This document shows positions 16,535-25,657 of a stretch of 64,000 nt of DNA, piece by piece. The stretch lies in assembly GCA_951812755.1 (NCBI GenBank), contig OX638329.1, positions 2,217,339-2,281,338 on the forward strand, in the 5' to 3' direction. How positions within the stretch are numbered: the stretch's first letter is position 1; every line of letters begins with the position of its first letter. Position numbers and translations under genes: made by a program. Under the pieces are notes generated by a model. The model was not told where the DNA came from. It worked only from the letters and a program-made list of their open reading frames with translations, and made no database searches. Source of the stretch: an uncultured Latescibacterota bacterium. GTDB taxonomy: Bacteria > Latescibacterota > UBA2968.

Positions 16535-16560
16535 GGCGGCTTAAACCATGCCGCAATGAC
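16535..16560 (+). repeat. Dispersed palindrome, copy 2 (rearranged left arm)
   Basis: The loop and right half (GGCGGCTTAAACCATGCCGC then AATGAC) match the other copies. The left arm is disturbed: CTGGATTACTGGCG lies about 25 bases upstream of GGCGGC, as if bases were inserted. Confidence 0.6.
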
Positions 16561-16857
16561 ATAAGATTAATATGCACAATCTTTTTTACCGAGATGCAGT
16601 AGTAATCACCAATCCGAAAGGAGACAGGGGAGCAAGTGCGACTGCTTCGGTGACGGAGCATAGCCCAGACCATGGCATCTGTAAAAGCCATCCTCTTGCG
16701 GAGATGACGCTCATATCGTCCGGCAAAGCACCAGACCATTGAGCTTCAAACCTCAGAGCAAACAAAGACTCACAGCCGGAAAGCCTTCAGGCTCCGCGTC
16801 TCTTTTCGGATCTTATTTCTAAATGCCAATTAGCGGTTAGCAGCCAGCAAAAACCTC

Positions 16858-16890
16858 CTGGATCGCGGCTTTAATCATGCCGCGATGACG
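16858..16890 (+). repeat. Dispersed palindrome, copy 3
   Basis: CTGGATCGCGGC, loop TTTAATCAT, GCCGCGATGACG. Arms ATCGCGGC and GCCGCGAT pair perfectly, with C-G where copy 1 has T-A. Confidence 0.85.
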
Positions 16891-16945
16891 GGACGGCACG
16901 GGGACCGTCCCCTACAACACACATAACAATTAGCCTCTATTCATT

Positions 16946-17812
16946 TCATCCAATAGCGGATCGCTTTGGCAGCGCGGCTCTAAACGCCGCCACACTCTCC
17001 CAATCGGGACCCAGCGCGTGCCGCGAGTATATCGGATCTGGATGCCGATACATCAAATGCGCCGTGCGTCGAATCCGCTGCGTCTGCCGGACAGTCCCGC
17101 AGTGATAACTGGCAATATTGAACATCACAGCAGACCCCGCCGGAGCGTGGACATCGACCCGACCAATCCGTCGGGGATTTGTGCGCCCAAAAGAATCTGT
17201 CCACATCGGCTTATCCGGATCTACATACGCCGTCTCACCATCGGCAATCCGCAGAACACCCTCGCCCCATCCGCTCTTCCCCTCCCGCGTCTTGGGCAAT
17301 TGTCGCTTGGTCTTCGCACTCTCTGGAATAAGACTCGTACAGTGGGACCCGGCATCCACATCGTCCAGATAGTAAATCACCTGTATCGCCGGAGCGAAAA
17401 ACGCATTCCTATCCGCACCCTCCACAATGCCGTTGTACTCCCGGTGCCACTGCCGCGAGAGACAAATCGGATCGCCGCCGTCAATATCCTCCGGCGGATC
17501 GGCAGCACACGGCTCGCGCCGCAAAAAACTCAGACTGCTAAACTGAACACCCGCTCCGAGAATGCGGCGCACCAGTGGCGCAACCGACGGATGGTGAACC
17601 AGGCCATCCAGCGCCTCTGTCCTGTGCATCAACTCCGGCGCCCTGCAGCCCACTGCTATATGCCCCGGACGCGGACCAGGCTCCCATTCCTTCGGATGCG
17701 CGGCCACATCGGCATCAATCCCATAGTTAATCGCCGCCACCTCCCCTGGTGAAAGTGCCCCCTCTACCACGGCATACCCGTTCTCCGCAAAACATCTCAG
17801 CATCTCGTCCAT
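16946..17812 (-). CDS. Phytanoyl-CoA dioxygenase (PhyH) family oxygenase
   Basis: The start is ATG 17812 with AAAGGAG upstream; the longer frame has no support. The 288-residue protein starts FAENGYAVVEGALSPGEVAAINYGID, the usual N-terminal helix of PhyH proteins. The proximal metal motif is RQWHREYNG (His-x-Glu), the sheet segment is QVIYYLDDVDAGSHCTSLIPES, and GSAVMFNIASYHCGTVRQTQRIRRTAHLMY supplies the distal His and Arg. It probably hydroxylates an unknown small molecule. The mandelate racemase-like gene ends 28 bases upstream on the same strand, so both likely act in one catabolic path. Confidence 0.87.
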   Translation of the reverse strand: MDEMLRCFAENGYAVVEGALSPGEVAAINYGIDADVAAHPKEWEPGPRPGHIAVGCRAPELMHRTEALDGLVHHPSVAPLVRRILGAGVQFSSLSFLRREPCAADPPEDIDGGDPICLSRQWHREYNGIVEGADRNAFFAPAIQVIYYLDDVDAGSHCTSLIPESAKTKRQLPKTREGKSGWGEGVLRIADGETAYVDPDKPMWTDSFGRTNPRRIGRVDVHAPAGSAVMFNIASYHCGTVRQTQRIRRTAHLMYRHPDPIYSRHALGPDWESVAAFRAALPKRSAIG

Positions 17813-17840
17813 CGCATCGCTCCTTTGAAAAGACGCCGCA

Positions 17841-18938
17841 TCAAACCGAATATCTCTCGAGAACATCCCGGTCAATCTCAATACCCAACCCGGGCCCCTG
17901 GGGAACCGCGAGAAAACCATCCACGGGCAAAATAGGCTCTTTAGACAACGCTGTTCGAAGCCCATTTTCCGTCATATCGCACTCAAAAAAAGAAGGGACT
18001 GGATTCACAGAACCAGACGCATCTGGCATCGACGCCTGCCAGTGCAGAGTAGCGGCAAGACCAACGACTGCCCCCCACATATGCGGCATAACCGGGATAT
18101 AATTGGCACTCGCCATCGCCACAACCTTTCTCGCCTCTGTAAACCCGCCGACAATCGCAATATCCGGCTGCACAATATCCACCGCCCGTCGCTGGATAAA
18201 CTCCCGAAATGCCCAGCGCCCCTGCAAACCCTCGCATCCCGCAATCCGCATCTTGAGCGCCCTTTTAATTTCTACATACCCGGCCACATCATCCCTCGAA
18301 ATCGGTTCTTCATACCAGAACAGATCGTACGCTTCCATCTTGCGCCCCACCTCAATCGCCGTACCCACATCATAGGCGAGATTTGCATCCACACACAAAA
18401 GAATATCATCGCCAATCGCTTGACGCACAGCAGCCACATTCTTCTCATCATAAACCTTCCCCAATCCAACCTTCATCTTCATCGCGGGAAAACCCCGATC
18501 CACATATCCTCTGGCCTCATCCATCAAAGCCCGTGTATTATCCGGCCTGTCTTTCCTGAACAGCCCGCTGGCATAGCAGGGGATACGGTCCCGAAATGCG
18601 CCCCCCAGAAGGCGATAAACCGGCATATCAAGTGCCTTACCCATAATATCCCACAACGCAATATCCACGCCACTGGTCGCCCCCACATTCTTAAAATTCC
18701 CCGAACTGTTCAGCGCGTTCCAGATCACTTCATAATCGAACGGATTCTTCCCAATCACATGCCGCTGAATATCCGACTCACCCAGCGACCCCGTCCCCTG
18801 TCCCCATCCCGTAATGCCTGCATCGGTAACAATCTCCACCAGAATAGATGACCGCTCCGTAATCCACGTAAAAGAATTTCCGTACTTCTCAGTCACGGGA
18901 TAGCGCAAACGATGGTATTTAACTTCGGTAATCTTCAT
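17841..18938 (-). CDS. Mandelate racemase/muconate lactonizing enzyme family protein (enolase superfamily)
   Basis: ATG 18938 follows GGGAGGGAAT, which fixes the start. The 365-residue enzyme shows the full layout. Residues about 1-120 are the capping domain (MKITEVKYHRLRYPVTEKYGNSFTW). The barrel follows, with the Lys-x-Lys base in PAMKMKVGLG, three metal-ligand regions (LLCVDANLAYD, FWYEEPIS, IAGCEGLQGR), and a His in VMPHMWGAV that could serve as the second acid/base. These point to abstraction of a proton next to a carboxylate, as in acid-sugar dehydratases, but the exact substrate is unknown. It is followed by a PhyH gene on the same transcript. Confidence 0.92.
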   Translation of the reverse strand: MKITEVKYHRLRYPVTEKYGNSFTWITERSSILVEIVTDAGITGWGQGTGSLGESDIQRHVIGKNPFDYEVIWNALNSSGNFKNVGATSGVDIALWDIMGKALDMPVYRLLGGAFRDRIPCYASGLFRKDRPDNTRALMDEARGYVDRGFPAMKMKVGLGKVYDEKNVAAVRQAIGDDILLCVDANLAYDVGTAIEVGRKMEAYDLFWYEEPISRDDVAGYVEIKRALKMRIAGCEGLQGRWAFREFIQRRAVDIVQPDIAIVGGFTEARKVVAMASANYIPVMPHMWGAVVGLAATLHWQASMPDASGSVNPVPSFFECDMTENGLRTALSKEPILPVDGFLAVPQGPGLGIEIDRDVLERYSV

Positions 18939-19117
18939 ATTCCCTCCCATACATCGGTCCAATATATAGAACCGAAAATACAACCCCATTTTACCAAAGT
19001 CAACCAGCACCGAACTTTAGAATATCATCTTTCCCATCTGGACTTGCAATTCATTCCGACCTTGCCCATATTTGAATAATAAACCGATCCAGAAATCTCC
19101 ATCTCAAGGAGAACCCA

Positions 19118-20194
19118 ATGGCTGAGCCCAAAGATAAAGCCTTCCAGACTGTGCGGGATACCGCTCCCAAAAATACCTATCGAGGCGCTGTTGTAGGATG
19201 CGGCAGAATGGGCAGCACCATTGACGACGAACACATTGGCATGCCACATTACCCATGGCCCTGGGCACACGCGCCTGCAATGATTGAAGCGCGCGGGATA
19301 GATCTCGTTGCCGCCGCAGATGATGACCCCGATAAACTCGCGGACTTCAAACAGCGCTGGGACGTATCAGCCCTGTACACCGATTACCGGGAGATGATCG
19401 AAAAAGAACAAATCGACGTGGTCTGCCTGACCACCCGCCCCGAACCCCGCGCTGAAATCACGGTCGGTCTGGCCGAACTGGGGGTCAAAGCCATTTTTGC
19501 CACCAAACCCATGTGCCGCACATTGGCCGAAGCTGACACTATGATCGACGTCTGCGCCAAAAACAACGTCATCCTCTCAATGGCCTGCCACCTCAACTGG
19601 TATAGCTACTACACAAACGCCCGCCGGCTCATTGCAGACGGCACCATTGGACCCTTAAAATCAATGATCTGCCACAGCTCCTCCAACCTTTCCAATATTC
19701 AAAGCCACACCCTGGCTTTACTCCGCCTCTTTGCCGATGCGCCAGCCCAATGGGTAGTCGGTCTCATCGACACAGACAAACAGGCCCAATCCAACGCCGA
19801 CATCCCCGGATCGGGGATTATCGTATATGAAAACGGCATCCGCACCATCTTAAACTCCCGCTCCGAAACCATGCCTTTTGCCTGGTCCCTGGAATTCATC
19901 GGCGAAACCGGTCGCATCATCTCCCGTAACGCCCATGCCCAGTTCGAAATATGGACCCCACATCCCGAAACCGGTGCCCCCACCCAGACGCACCTCCCAG
20001 GACCCTGGCATCCCAGAAGCTCAATGGTTGACGCCATCGAAGGCGTCTGTCGCTCTATCGAACAGGGCCGAGAAGACATCTGCCCCGGTGAATTTGGCCG
20101 CGAAGCCCTTGAAATCGGCATAAGAGAATCGCACCGCCGCGGCAACATCCGCATTGACCTGCCCCTCGAAGACCGCAATCTGAGGATGGGGTAG
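19118..20194 (+). CDS. Gfo/Idh/MocA family NAD(P)-dependent oxidoreductase
   Basis: The 358-residue enzyme starts at ATG 19118 behind AAGGAG. The Rossmann entry is YRGAVVGCGRMGSTIDDEH, followed by IDLVAAADDDPDKLADFKQRWDVSALYTDYREMIE and IDVVCLTTRP. The usual E-K-P motif reads FATKPMCRTLAEADTM (Thr for Glu), keeping the Lys. The second domain begins SMACHLNWYSYYTNARRLIADGTIGPL, with a His in the expected substrate pocket. Such enzymes oxidise or reduce sugars, inositols or similar. It is followed 21 bases later by a tautomerase gene, suggesting a small sugar-acid pathway. Confidence 0.9.
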   Translation: MAEPKDKAFQTVRDTAPKNTYRGAVVGCGRMGSTIDDEHIGMPHYPWPWAHAPAMIEARGIDLVAAADDDPDKLADFKQRWDVSALYTDYREMIEKEQIDVVCLTTRPEPRAEITVGLAELGVKAIFATKPMCRTLAEADTMIDVCAKNNVILSMACHLNWYSYYTNARRLIADGTIGPLKSMICHSSSNLSNIQSHTLALLRLFADAPAQWVVGLIDTDKQAQSNADIPGSGIIVYENGIRTILNSRSETMPFAWSLEFIGETGRIISRNAHAQFEIWTPHPETGAPTQTHLPGPWHPRSSMVDAIEGVCRSIEQGREDICPGEFGREALEIGIRESHRRGNIRIDLPLEDRNLRMG

Positions 20195-20215
20195 TCGGCC
20201 TGATAAGGAAAAACC

Positions 20216-20602
20216 ATGATCGTCGTATATGGAATCAAAGAAAAATTAAATCCCATAAAAGCAAAACTATCCGATGTGATTCACGGGTGTATGCAATCCG
20301 TCCTCGGCATGCCAGAAGATAAGCGGGCACACCGCTTCGTGCCCATGGCCAAAGAGGATTTTTACTACCCCGATGGTCGCACGGATGCATACACCGTCAT
20401 AGAAATCAACATGATGGCAGGTCGCCAGATGGAAACCCAAAAAAGCCTCATCAAAACACTATTCAAAGAAATCGAAAGCCAATTATCTATTTCCCCCATA
20501 GACATTGAAATCACCATAAAAGAACAAGCAACGCATTGCTGGGGATTTCGGGGCATAACGGGTGATGAAGCCAACGACCTCAAGTACAAAGTCAAAGTGT
20601 AA
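20216..20602 (+). CDS. Tautomerase-superfamily-like protein without N-terminal proline
   Basis: The 128-residue protein (MIVVYGIKEKLNPIKAKLSDVIHGCMQSVLGMPEDKRAHRFVPM) has the beta-alpha-beta layout of the 4-oxalocrotonate tautomerase superfamily, including the typical FYYPDGRTDAYTVIEINMMAGRQMETQKSLIKTLF segment and the closing EQATHCWGFRG. The defining catalytic Pro at position 2 is replaced by Ile, so normal Pro1 chemistry is not possible from this start; no nearby Pro-starting alternative exists. It follows the Gfo/Idh gene by 21 bases and is probably co-transcribed. Function is uncertain. Confidence 0.8.
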   Translation: MIVVYGIKEKLNPIKAKLSDVIHGCMQSVLGMPEDKRAHRFVPMAKEDFYYPDGRTDAYTVIEINMMAGRQMETQKSLIKTLFKEIESQLSISPIDIEITIKEQATHCWGFRGITGDEANDLKYKVKV

Positions 20603-20624
20603 AAACTACCTTAGGAGAAAAACC

Positions 20625-20822
20625 ATGGCTACACAAACACAACAAGCAGAAATGGATCAGGGATTGTCTCTTGCTCACCGTCGTGCCTATATGAAGTTAC
20701 CGCTTGCAGAACGCCGCAAGCAACTTGCAGAGCAAGCGGAACGGATGGCGGAGTACTACGAGCAGGAGCCGGAACGGATAGAGCGCGAAGCCTGGCAGGG
20801 AGGCGACATTGTTGAGCCTTAG
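20625..20822 (+). CDS. Probable antitoxin of a MazF/PemK-type pair
   Basis: The 65-residue protein starts at ATG 20625 behind TTAGGAG. Its sequence, LSLAHRRAYMKLPLAERRK then QLAEQAERMAEYYEQEPER and a final GGDIVEP, matches the short helical antitoxins found directly before PemK-like genes. The Glu-Arg-rich tail ending in GDIVE is typical and probably wraps the toxin. Its end overlaps the toxin start by 14 bases, giving coupled translation. It would be an autorepressor in most such systems, although no DNA-binding domain is obvious here. Confidence 0.8.
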   Translation: MATQTQQAEMDQGLSLAHRRAYMKLPLAERRKQLAEQAERMAEYYEQEPERIEREAWQGGDIVEP

Positions 20823-21174
20823 CACTTCCACCCCGCGCCGGGGAGAGATATGGCTTGTCAATTTCGACCCAACCGTAGGAAGGGAGATGAAAAAAACCCG
20901 TCCTGCGGTGGTGGTAAATTCTGATGCGGTCGGACGTTTACCCATTAAGCTGGTTGCTCCTATTACAGACTGGAAGGCGTATTTCGCACCCAATATCTGG
21001 CATGTGCGGATTGCGCCAAATCCTACCAATGGCCTCACAAAAGTCTCCGCTGTCGATACTTTGCAGTTGCGTGGTATGGATAGACAACGCTTCATTCGGA
21101 AGTTGGGAGAAGTCTCTCCAGAAACGATAGAGGAGATTGTTCTCGCGATTACTGCCATCATTGAATATCCGTAG
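20809..21174 (+). CDS. MazF/PemK-type endoribonuclease toxin
   Basis: The product is about 121 residues. It shows RRGEIWLVNFDPTVGREMKKTRPAVVVNSDAVGR, the N-terminal MazF/PemK signature with the RNA-binding loop, then LPIKLVAPITDW, GLTKVSAVDTLQLRGMDRQRFIRKLGEVSPETIEEI. The R-P-A-V-V-V strand carries the catalytic Arg. No ATG is present. A TTG at 20809 (or 20812), placed after AGGGAGG inside the antitoxin gene, is the likely start. The toxin cleaves RNA when the antitoxin is degraded. It lies between a tautomerase and a glycoside hydrolase, unconnected with them. Confidence 0.9.
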   Translation: MLSLSTSTPRRGEIWLVNFDPTVGREMKKTRPAVVVNSDAVGRLPIKLVAPITDWKAYFAPNIWHVRIAPNPTNGLTKVSAVDTLQLRGMDRQRFIRKLGEVSPETIEEIVLAITAIIEYP

Positions 21175-21232
21175 ATGCTGTTCCAGCCTATCCTAATAAA
21201 GGGTGGAATCGTAAATTCGCTAAGGAGCCTCA

Positions 21233-22351
21233 ATGAATATCATACTGGAAACAGTCGAAACAACACAAACATCCCCTGAAGGATTCTTCACCCTCGGAAA
21301 ACTCGGCGAACGCTGGATTCTGCTCACGCCAGAGCGACAGCCCTTCTTCTCCGTCGGACTGAATCACATCGACTCCTCTCCACTGCTGTATCCAGAAAAC
21401 CTGCCCCGCTGGAAACAAAAATACGACAACAACAGCATCAAGTGGATCTGCGAATCCGTATCGCCCGACCTGAAATCCTGGGGATTCAACACCGTCGGCT
21501 GGGTACAGGATGTGACCATCTTAAAACACGCGCACAGCCCGAGTTTCACCCTGGAAGAATACCGCGCGCTATCCATGCCCTACTGCCACCTGCTGCCCTT
21601 CATCGAAACACATCAATGGAACGCATGGCACAAAAATCCCGACATCTTCAGCAAAGACTTTGAGGACTGGTGCGATTATGTAGCCAGATCCGAATGCGCG
21701 CGACTGAGAGACGAACCGAACTTAATCGGCTATTTTTACTCGGACTGTCCAACCTGGGTTCACGTCCGAACCCCACACACGGCATGGCGCGGACCCATGT
21801 TTGATCCCGCGCGCCTGGAATCGCAAGCGGGCCGTGCTGAACTCTTCAACATGGCACAGCGATACTACAAAATCACCCACGACGCCATTCGCCGTTATGA
21901 TCCCCATCACCTGATCCTCGGAGACCGATACGAAGCACTCGCAGCACTCCCAATGGAAATTGTACAGGCTGCCGAACCATACGTTGACGTACTCAGCTTT
22001 CAGGATTTCAGAGATCCGGTCACACACATGCGCGAATGGCACACAGCCACGGGAAAACCGGTTCTATGGGCAGACGGCTCCCGCCCCCGAGAAACCATCG
22101 CGGATGACAGCGGGAAATACCTGGATGGGGAATATCATCTCGTGGATGGGGAATGGTATGCCGACGCCCTCTACGGCCTTCTAAAAAATCCCGGCGCAAT
22201 AGGCGCGCATCTTTGCGGCGGTTATCTCCGAAATCGCTTCAGGCGAAAAGGTCTGATCGACGAAAAAGAACAACCCGACCACGAAGCCATCTCTGAAATA
22301 CAAAAAGGCAGTCGGGTTGTAGCCCGCTGGCTCGACGAATTGGAATCCTGA
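21233..22351 (+). CDS. Agarase/beta-galactosidase-like glycoside hydrolase
   Basis: The 372-residue protein starts at ATG 21233 behind TAAGGAG. It has a TIM-barrel layout of the GH50/agarase-like group: an opening RWILLTPERQPFFSVGLNHID, LKSWGFNTVGW, a middle segment LRDEPNLIGYFYSDCPTW where the acid/base residue usually stands, RYDPHHLILGDRYEA and YVDVLSFQDF, and a final KPVLWADGSRPRE. In this copy the usual Glu of the acid/base motif (often D-N-E) reads S-D-C, so catalytic activity is not certain. No signal peptide. It could be a cytosolic galactosidase or an inactive binding relative. Confidence 0.75.
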   Translation: MNIILETVETTQTSPEGFFTLGKLGERWILLTPERQPFFSVGLNHIDSSPLLYPENLPRWKQKYDNNSIKWICESVSPDLKSWGFNTVGWVQDVTILKHAHSPSFTLEEYRALSMPYCHLLPFIETHQWNAWHKNPDIFSKDFEDWCDYVARSECARLRDEPNLIGYFYSDCPTWVHVRTPHTAWRGPMFDPARLESQAGRAELFNMAQRYYKITHDAIRRYDPHHLILGDRYEALAALPMEIVQAAEPYVDVLSFQDFRDPVTHMREWHTATGKPVLWADGSRPRETIADDSGKYLDGEYHLVDGEWYADALYGLLKNPGAIGAHLCGGYLRNRFRRKGLIDEKEQPDHEAISEIQKGSRVVARWLDELES

Positions 22352-22367
22352 ACACAGGAGATCAGAA

Positions 22368-23828
22368 ATGCCCTTGACAGCACATGACCGCGCGCTGTAC
22401 GCGCTCATCTTTGGCATGGTGGTTGTCGCCGCTTTGGTGATTCTAACCCCAGAAACAGAAAACAATGAAATTGCCGAATTGCGCCGCGCCGCTGAGCAAG
22501 GTGATGCCAAAGCCCAATACAACCTCGGTGTGATGTACTATAACGGCAAGGATGTTACTCAGGATTACACCGAAGCCCTTGAATGGTTCTGCCGCGCTGC
22601 CGAACAGGGTTACGCCCCCGCACAATCTGACCTCGGCTATATGTACTCCGAAGGCAAAGGCGTTACCCAGGATCACACTGAAGCCATTGAATGGTATCTC
22701 CGTGCTGCTGAGCAGGGTTATGCCAAGGCACAACACAATCTCGGCGTAATGTACGCCAATGGGAAAGGCGTTACCCAGGATCACACTGAAGCCATTGAAT
22801 GGTATCGCCGCGCCGCTGAACAAGGTTATGCCTCTGCGCAATACAACCTCGGCAATATGTACTATAACAAGGAGGTCCTTCGAGATTTTGCTAAAGCCGC
22901 TGAATGGTATCGCCGCGCGGCTGAACAGAAAATCGCTGAGGCGCAACACAGCCTCGCCCAAATGTATTACAATGGCAAAGGCGTTACCCAGGATTTTGCC
23001 AAAGCCGCTGAATGGTATCGCCGTGCTGCTGAACAAGGTGACGCCAGGGCGCAATCCAGTCTCGGCTGGATGTACGCCAATGGGGAGGGGGTTCCACAGG
23101 ATTACACTAAAGCTGTTACCTGGTATCGACGTGCTGCCGAACAGGATAATCCTAAGGGGCAATCCAACCTCGGCTATATGTACACCAAAGGCGACGGGGT
23201 TCCACAGGATTTTTCTAAAGCTGTTGAATGGTTTCGTCGCGCCGCTGAACAAGGTGACGCCAGGGCGCAACACAACCTTGGTTCGATGTACTACAATGGC
23301 GAGGGCGTTCTCCTAAATTGCTCTGAAGCCCTCAAATGGTATCTCCGCGCTGCTGAACAGGATTTTGCCCCCGCGCAATACAACCTCGGCGTGATGTACT
23401 CCGAAGGCAAAGGCGTTACCCAGGATTACACTGAAGCCCGTGATTGGTTTCGTCGCGCTGCCGAACAGGGTTTTGCACAGGCGCAATACAACCTTGGCGT
23501 AATATATCACGAGGCCAAGGGGATTTCCCAAAATTTCTCTGAAGCTATTGATTGGTACCGCCAATCCGCCGAACAGGGTTTCGCACAGGCGCAATACAAC
23601 CTCGCCGCGATGTACGGCAAAGGCGAAGGTGTTCCCCAGGATTATATTGCCGCACACACCTTTCTCGATCTCGCCGCTGCCAAAGGGCACAAAGATGCCG
23701 GAAAGACCCGCGACAGACTTGCCGAAAAGATGACAGCGGATCAGATCGCCGAGGCTCAGCGCAGAGCACGCGCCTGGAAACCAAAGACATGGGAAGAGTT
23801 GAAGGGGCAGTTGGATCGGACAAGATGA
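22368..23828 (+). CDS. Sel1-repeat (TPR-like) membrane-anchored protein
   Basis: The 486-residue protein begins with one membrane segment (ALYALIFGMVVVAALVIL, residues about 9-26). It then has 11 Sel1 repeats of 36 residues, each with the pattern RRAAEQG-A-AQYNLG-MY-NGKGV-QDY-EA-EWY. The last repeat becomes AHTFLDLAAAKGHKDA, followed by a basic tail. Sel1 repeats form superhelical scaffolds for protein binding. CAGGAG precedes ATG 22368. The N-terminal anchor suggests the repeats face the periplasm. The next gene starts 15 bases later, so the pair may be co-transcribed. The partner protein is unknown. Confidence 0.9.
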   Translation: MPLTAHDRALYALIFGMVVVAALVILTPETENNEIAELRRAAEQGDAKAQYNLGVMYYNGKDVTQDYTEALEWFCRAAEQGYAPAQSDLGYMYSEGKGVTQDHTEAIEWYLRAAEQGYAKAQHNLGVMYANGKGVTQDHTEAIEWYRRAAEQGYASAQYNLGNMYYNKEVLRDFAKAAEWYRRAAEQKIAEAQHSLAQMYYNGKGVTQDFAKAAEWYRRAAEQGDARAQSSLGWMYANGEGVPQDYTKAVTWYRRAAEQDNPKGQSNLGYMYTKGDGVPQDFSKAVEWFRRAAEQGDARAQHNLGSMYYNGEGVLLNCSEALKWYLRAAEQDFAPAQYNLGVMYSEGKGVTQDYTEARDWFRRAAEQGFAQAQYNLGVIYHEAKGISQNFSEAIDWYRQSAEQGFAQAQYNLAAMYGKGEGVPQDYIAAHTFLDLAAAKGHKDAGKTRDRLAEKMTADQIAEAQRRARAWKPKTWEELKGQLDRTR

Positions 23829-23843
23829 TGGGGATGTGCGACT

Positions 23844-24662
23844 ATGCCATTAGACCTCGTTACACCAGCCATGACGGATGAAGCACCTGCCCCGGGCAGG
23901 CGTGTGCGTCAAACTGCGCCGGAATACAGAGGAACCGACGTACACCACGCACTATACCTTCCCACAGACTGGCAACCCGGGCACAAATACCCCGTCATTG
24001 TCGAATACACCGGCAACAAATGGGAACCTTGCAAATCAACTGGGAAAGTGGAAGATGCGAACCTGGGTTATGGGATAAGTGGGGGACGAGGATTTATATG
24101 GGTATCCATGCCATATATAGAAAAAGGAAAAAAAGAAAACGCCGTCACCTGGTGGGGCGACAAACAGGCAACCGTGAACTACTGCAAGACCAACCTCCCG
24201 CGGATCTGTGAAAAATTTGGAGGCGACCCGCACAACATATTCATCTGCGGGTTCTCGCGCGGAGCTATTGGCACCAGCTACATCGGCCTTGCAGACGATG
24301 AGATTGCAGCCTATTGGAAAGGCATCTTCACCCACGACCACTCCGACGGCGAACGGAACTGGGATTATCCAGAGAGTGATCGCGCATCCGCTCTCACCCG
24401 CCTCGCACGGATAGCAGGCAGGCCCGTGCTCATCTGCGGCCTGAACGCCACAAACGTAAGAGATCAATACCTCAAAGCGCACCTCGACCTGGCGCAATTC
24501 ACATTCCTGAACGTACCAACCGACCAGATATTCAACATCCCCGAAGGCAATATCGTCCACCCGCATACAGATTTGTGGATGCACAGAGAAAGTGCGTATC
24601 GCAAGCGCGCCAGAGCCTGGCTTGAAAGTGTGTTAAAAGAAACGCGCTACGCCCAGGGATGA
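23844..24662 (+). CDS. Alpha/beta hydrolase, esterase-like
   Basis: The 272-residue protein has the fold entry VHHALYLPTDWQPGHKYPVIVEYTGN, an oxyanion region, and the nucleophile elbow FICGFSRGAIGTSYIGLADDE (Ser in G-F-S-R-G). A late His-containing segment, NIVHPHTDLWMHRESAYRKRARAWLES, would supply the catalytic His; VLICGLNATNVRD may carry the acid. It resembles carbohydrate esterase-like or depolymerase-type hydrolases in the cytosol. There is no signal peptide. Its stop codon overlaps the end of the convergent alcohol dehydrogenase gene by 16 bases. The substrate is unknown. Confidence 0.8.
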   Translation: MPLDLVTPAMTDEAPAPGRRVRQTAPEYRGTDVHHALYLPTDWQPGHKYPVIVEYTGNKWEPCKSTGKVEDANLGYGISGGRGFIWVSMPYIEKGKKENAVTWWGDKQATVNYCKTNLPRICEKFGGDPHNIFICGFSRGAIGTSYIGLADDEIAAYWKGIFTHDHSDGERNWDYPESDRASALTRLARIAGRPVLICGLNATNVRDQYLKAHLDLAQFTFLNVPTDQIFNIPEGNIVHPHTDLWMHRESAYRKRARAWLESVLKETRYAQG

Positions 24663-25657
24663 AGCACAATCTTTGCAGCCTCGCCAGCAGCCAGAAGACC
24701 GAAAGCCTCCTGAATTTTGCTCATCGGCATAACATGGCTGATCAACTTATCGATCAGAGGCGACTCCGCGATCACCTGCATCACGCCCTCGTAATCCTGC
24801 ATATTGTACAGCCAGTTTCCCGACACCAGCAACCCCTTGCGAATCAAATCCGGACTCACCCTGATCGGCAAATCCTGGGAACACTCACCGACAAACGCCA
24901 CCCGTCCGCGCCGCCGCACCGCATCAATACACAACCGCTCGCCCGCCACTGAACCAGAACAATCCACCGCGCAATCCACCCCGCGACCATCTGTCAAATC
25001 TCGAATACGCGCAAGCGGGTCATCCTGCGGATGCAACACCACCTCTGCGCCCAACTCGAGACCGAGTGCAGCGCGCCACGGCGCAGGCTCCACCGCCAGC
25101 ACCCGCGCCCCGCGGAACCGGGCATTGATAATCCCACCAAGCCCCACCGGCCCCAGACCCGTAATCAGCACCGTATCAAACGCACCCACGCCAATAGCTT
25201 GCATACCCCCAAAAGAGGCACCGATACCGTCAATCGCCATCGTCGCCTGCTCATAAGTAACCCGCTCCGGAATCGGCAACAAAAGCCATGAAGGTTTAAC
25301 CACATAATGGGCAAACGTACCGCTGCCATCCCGGCTACCCGTGAACTCGGCAAAATCGTACGTATCCTCGCAATAAATATAATCACCAGATCGGCACAGG
25401 GCGCAATTCCCACACGGATACTGGGGCATCACCGTAACCCGGTCCCCCACCTTCACCCGCCCCGGCTGAGCCACCGCTACCACCTCGCCAGCACCCTCGT
25501 GCCCGATCACCTCGCGCCGATCACCGGCCAACCACGTCTTGTACTCGGTACACATCGCCGAAGCATGCACCTTCACCACCGCCCAATCCTCCTTCGGCTC
25601 TGGCACCGGTGCAGGCACCACATCTGCCTGCCGCTCTCCAATGATTCTCGCTTTCAT
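24647..25657 (-). CDS. Zinc-dependent alcohol dehydrogenase (MDR family)
   Basis: The 336-residue enzyme shows the catalytic zinc site Cys (HASAMCTEYKTW), the GHEGAGEVVAV motif with the His-Glu pair, and the structural zinc lobe CGNCALCRSGDYIYC with its four Cys. The NAD-binding motif is VLITGLGPVGLGG (about residue 165). This is the classical medium-chain dehydrogenase layout. AGGAAGGC precedes ATG 25657. It oxidises an alcohol or polyol in the cytosol; threonine dehydrogenase or sorbitol dehydrogenase-like activity is possible. It is convergent with the esterase-like gene and has no operon partner on its own strand. Confidence 0.93.
   Translation of the reverse strand: MKARIIGERQADVVPAPVPEPKEDWAVVKVHASAMCTEYKTWLAGDRREVIGHEGAGEVVAVAQPGRVKVGDRVTVMPQYPCGNCALCRSGDYIYCEDTYDFAEFTGSRDGSGTFAHYVVKPSWLLLPIPERVTYEQATMAIDGIGASFGGMQAIGVGAFDTVLITGLGPVGLGGIINARFRGARVLAVEPAPWRAALGLELGAEVVLHPQDDPLARIRDLTDGRGVDCAVDCSGSVAGERLCIDAVRRRGRVAFVGECSQDLPIRVSPDLIRKGLLVSGNWLYNMQDYEGVMQVIAESPLIDKLISHVMPMSKIQEAFGLLAAGEAAKIVLHPWA

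Larger units (their letters stand above)
16457..16945. other. Intergenic stretch with two dispersed palindromes, no convincing gene
   Basis: The 489 bases hold two copies of the dispersed palindrome (near 16535 and at 16858-16890) and a GC-rich tail GGACGGCACGGGGACCGTCCCC that can fold. A minus-strand open frame (16739 to 16512) shows no motif and runs into the first palindrome, so it is not called. Confidence 0.55.

Noticed and set aside
16512-16739. Minus-strand open frame of 75 codons
   Set aside because: No motif or ribosome site, and it runs into a dispersed palindrome.
22450-23700. Regular 108-base repeats
   Set aside because: They encode Sel1 repeats in one continuous frame; no spacers or non-coding repeat function.
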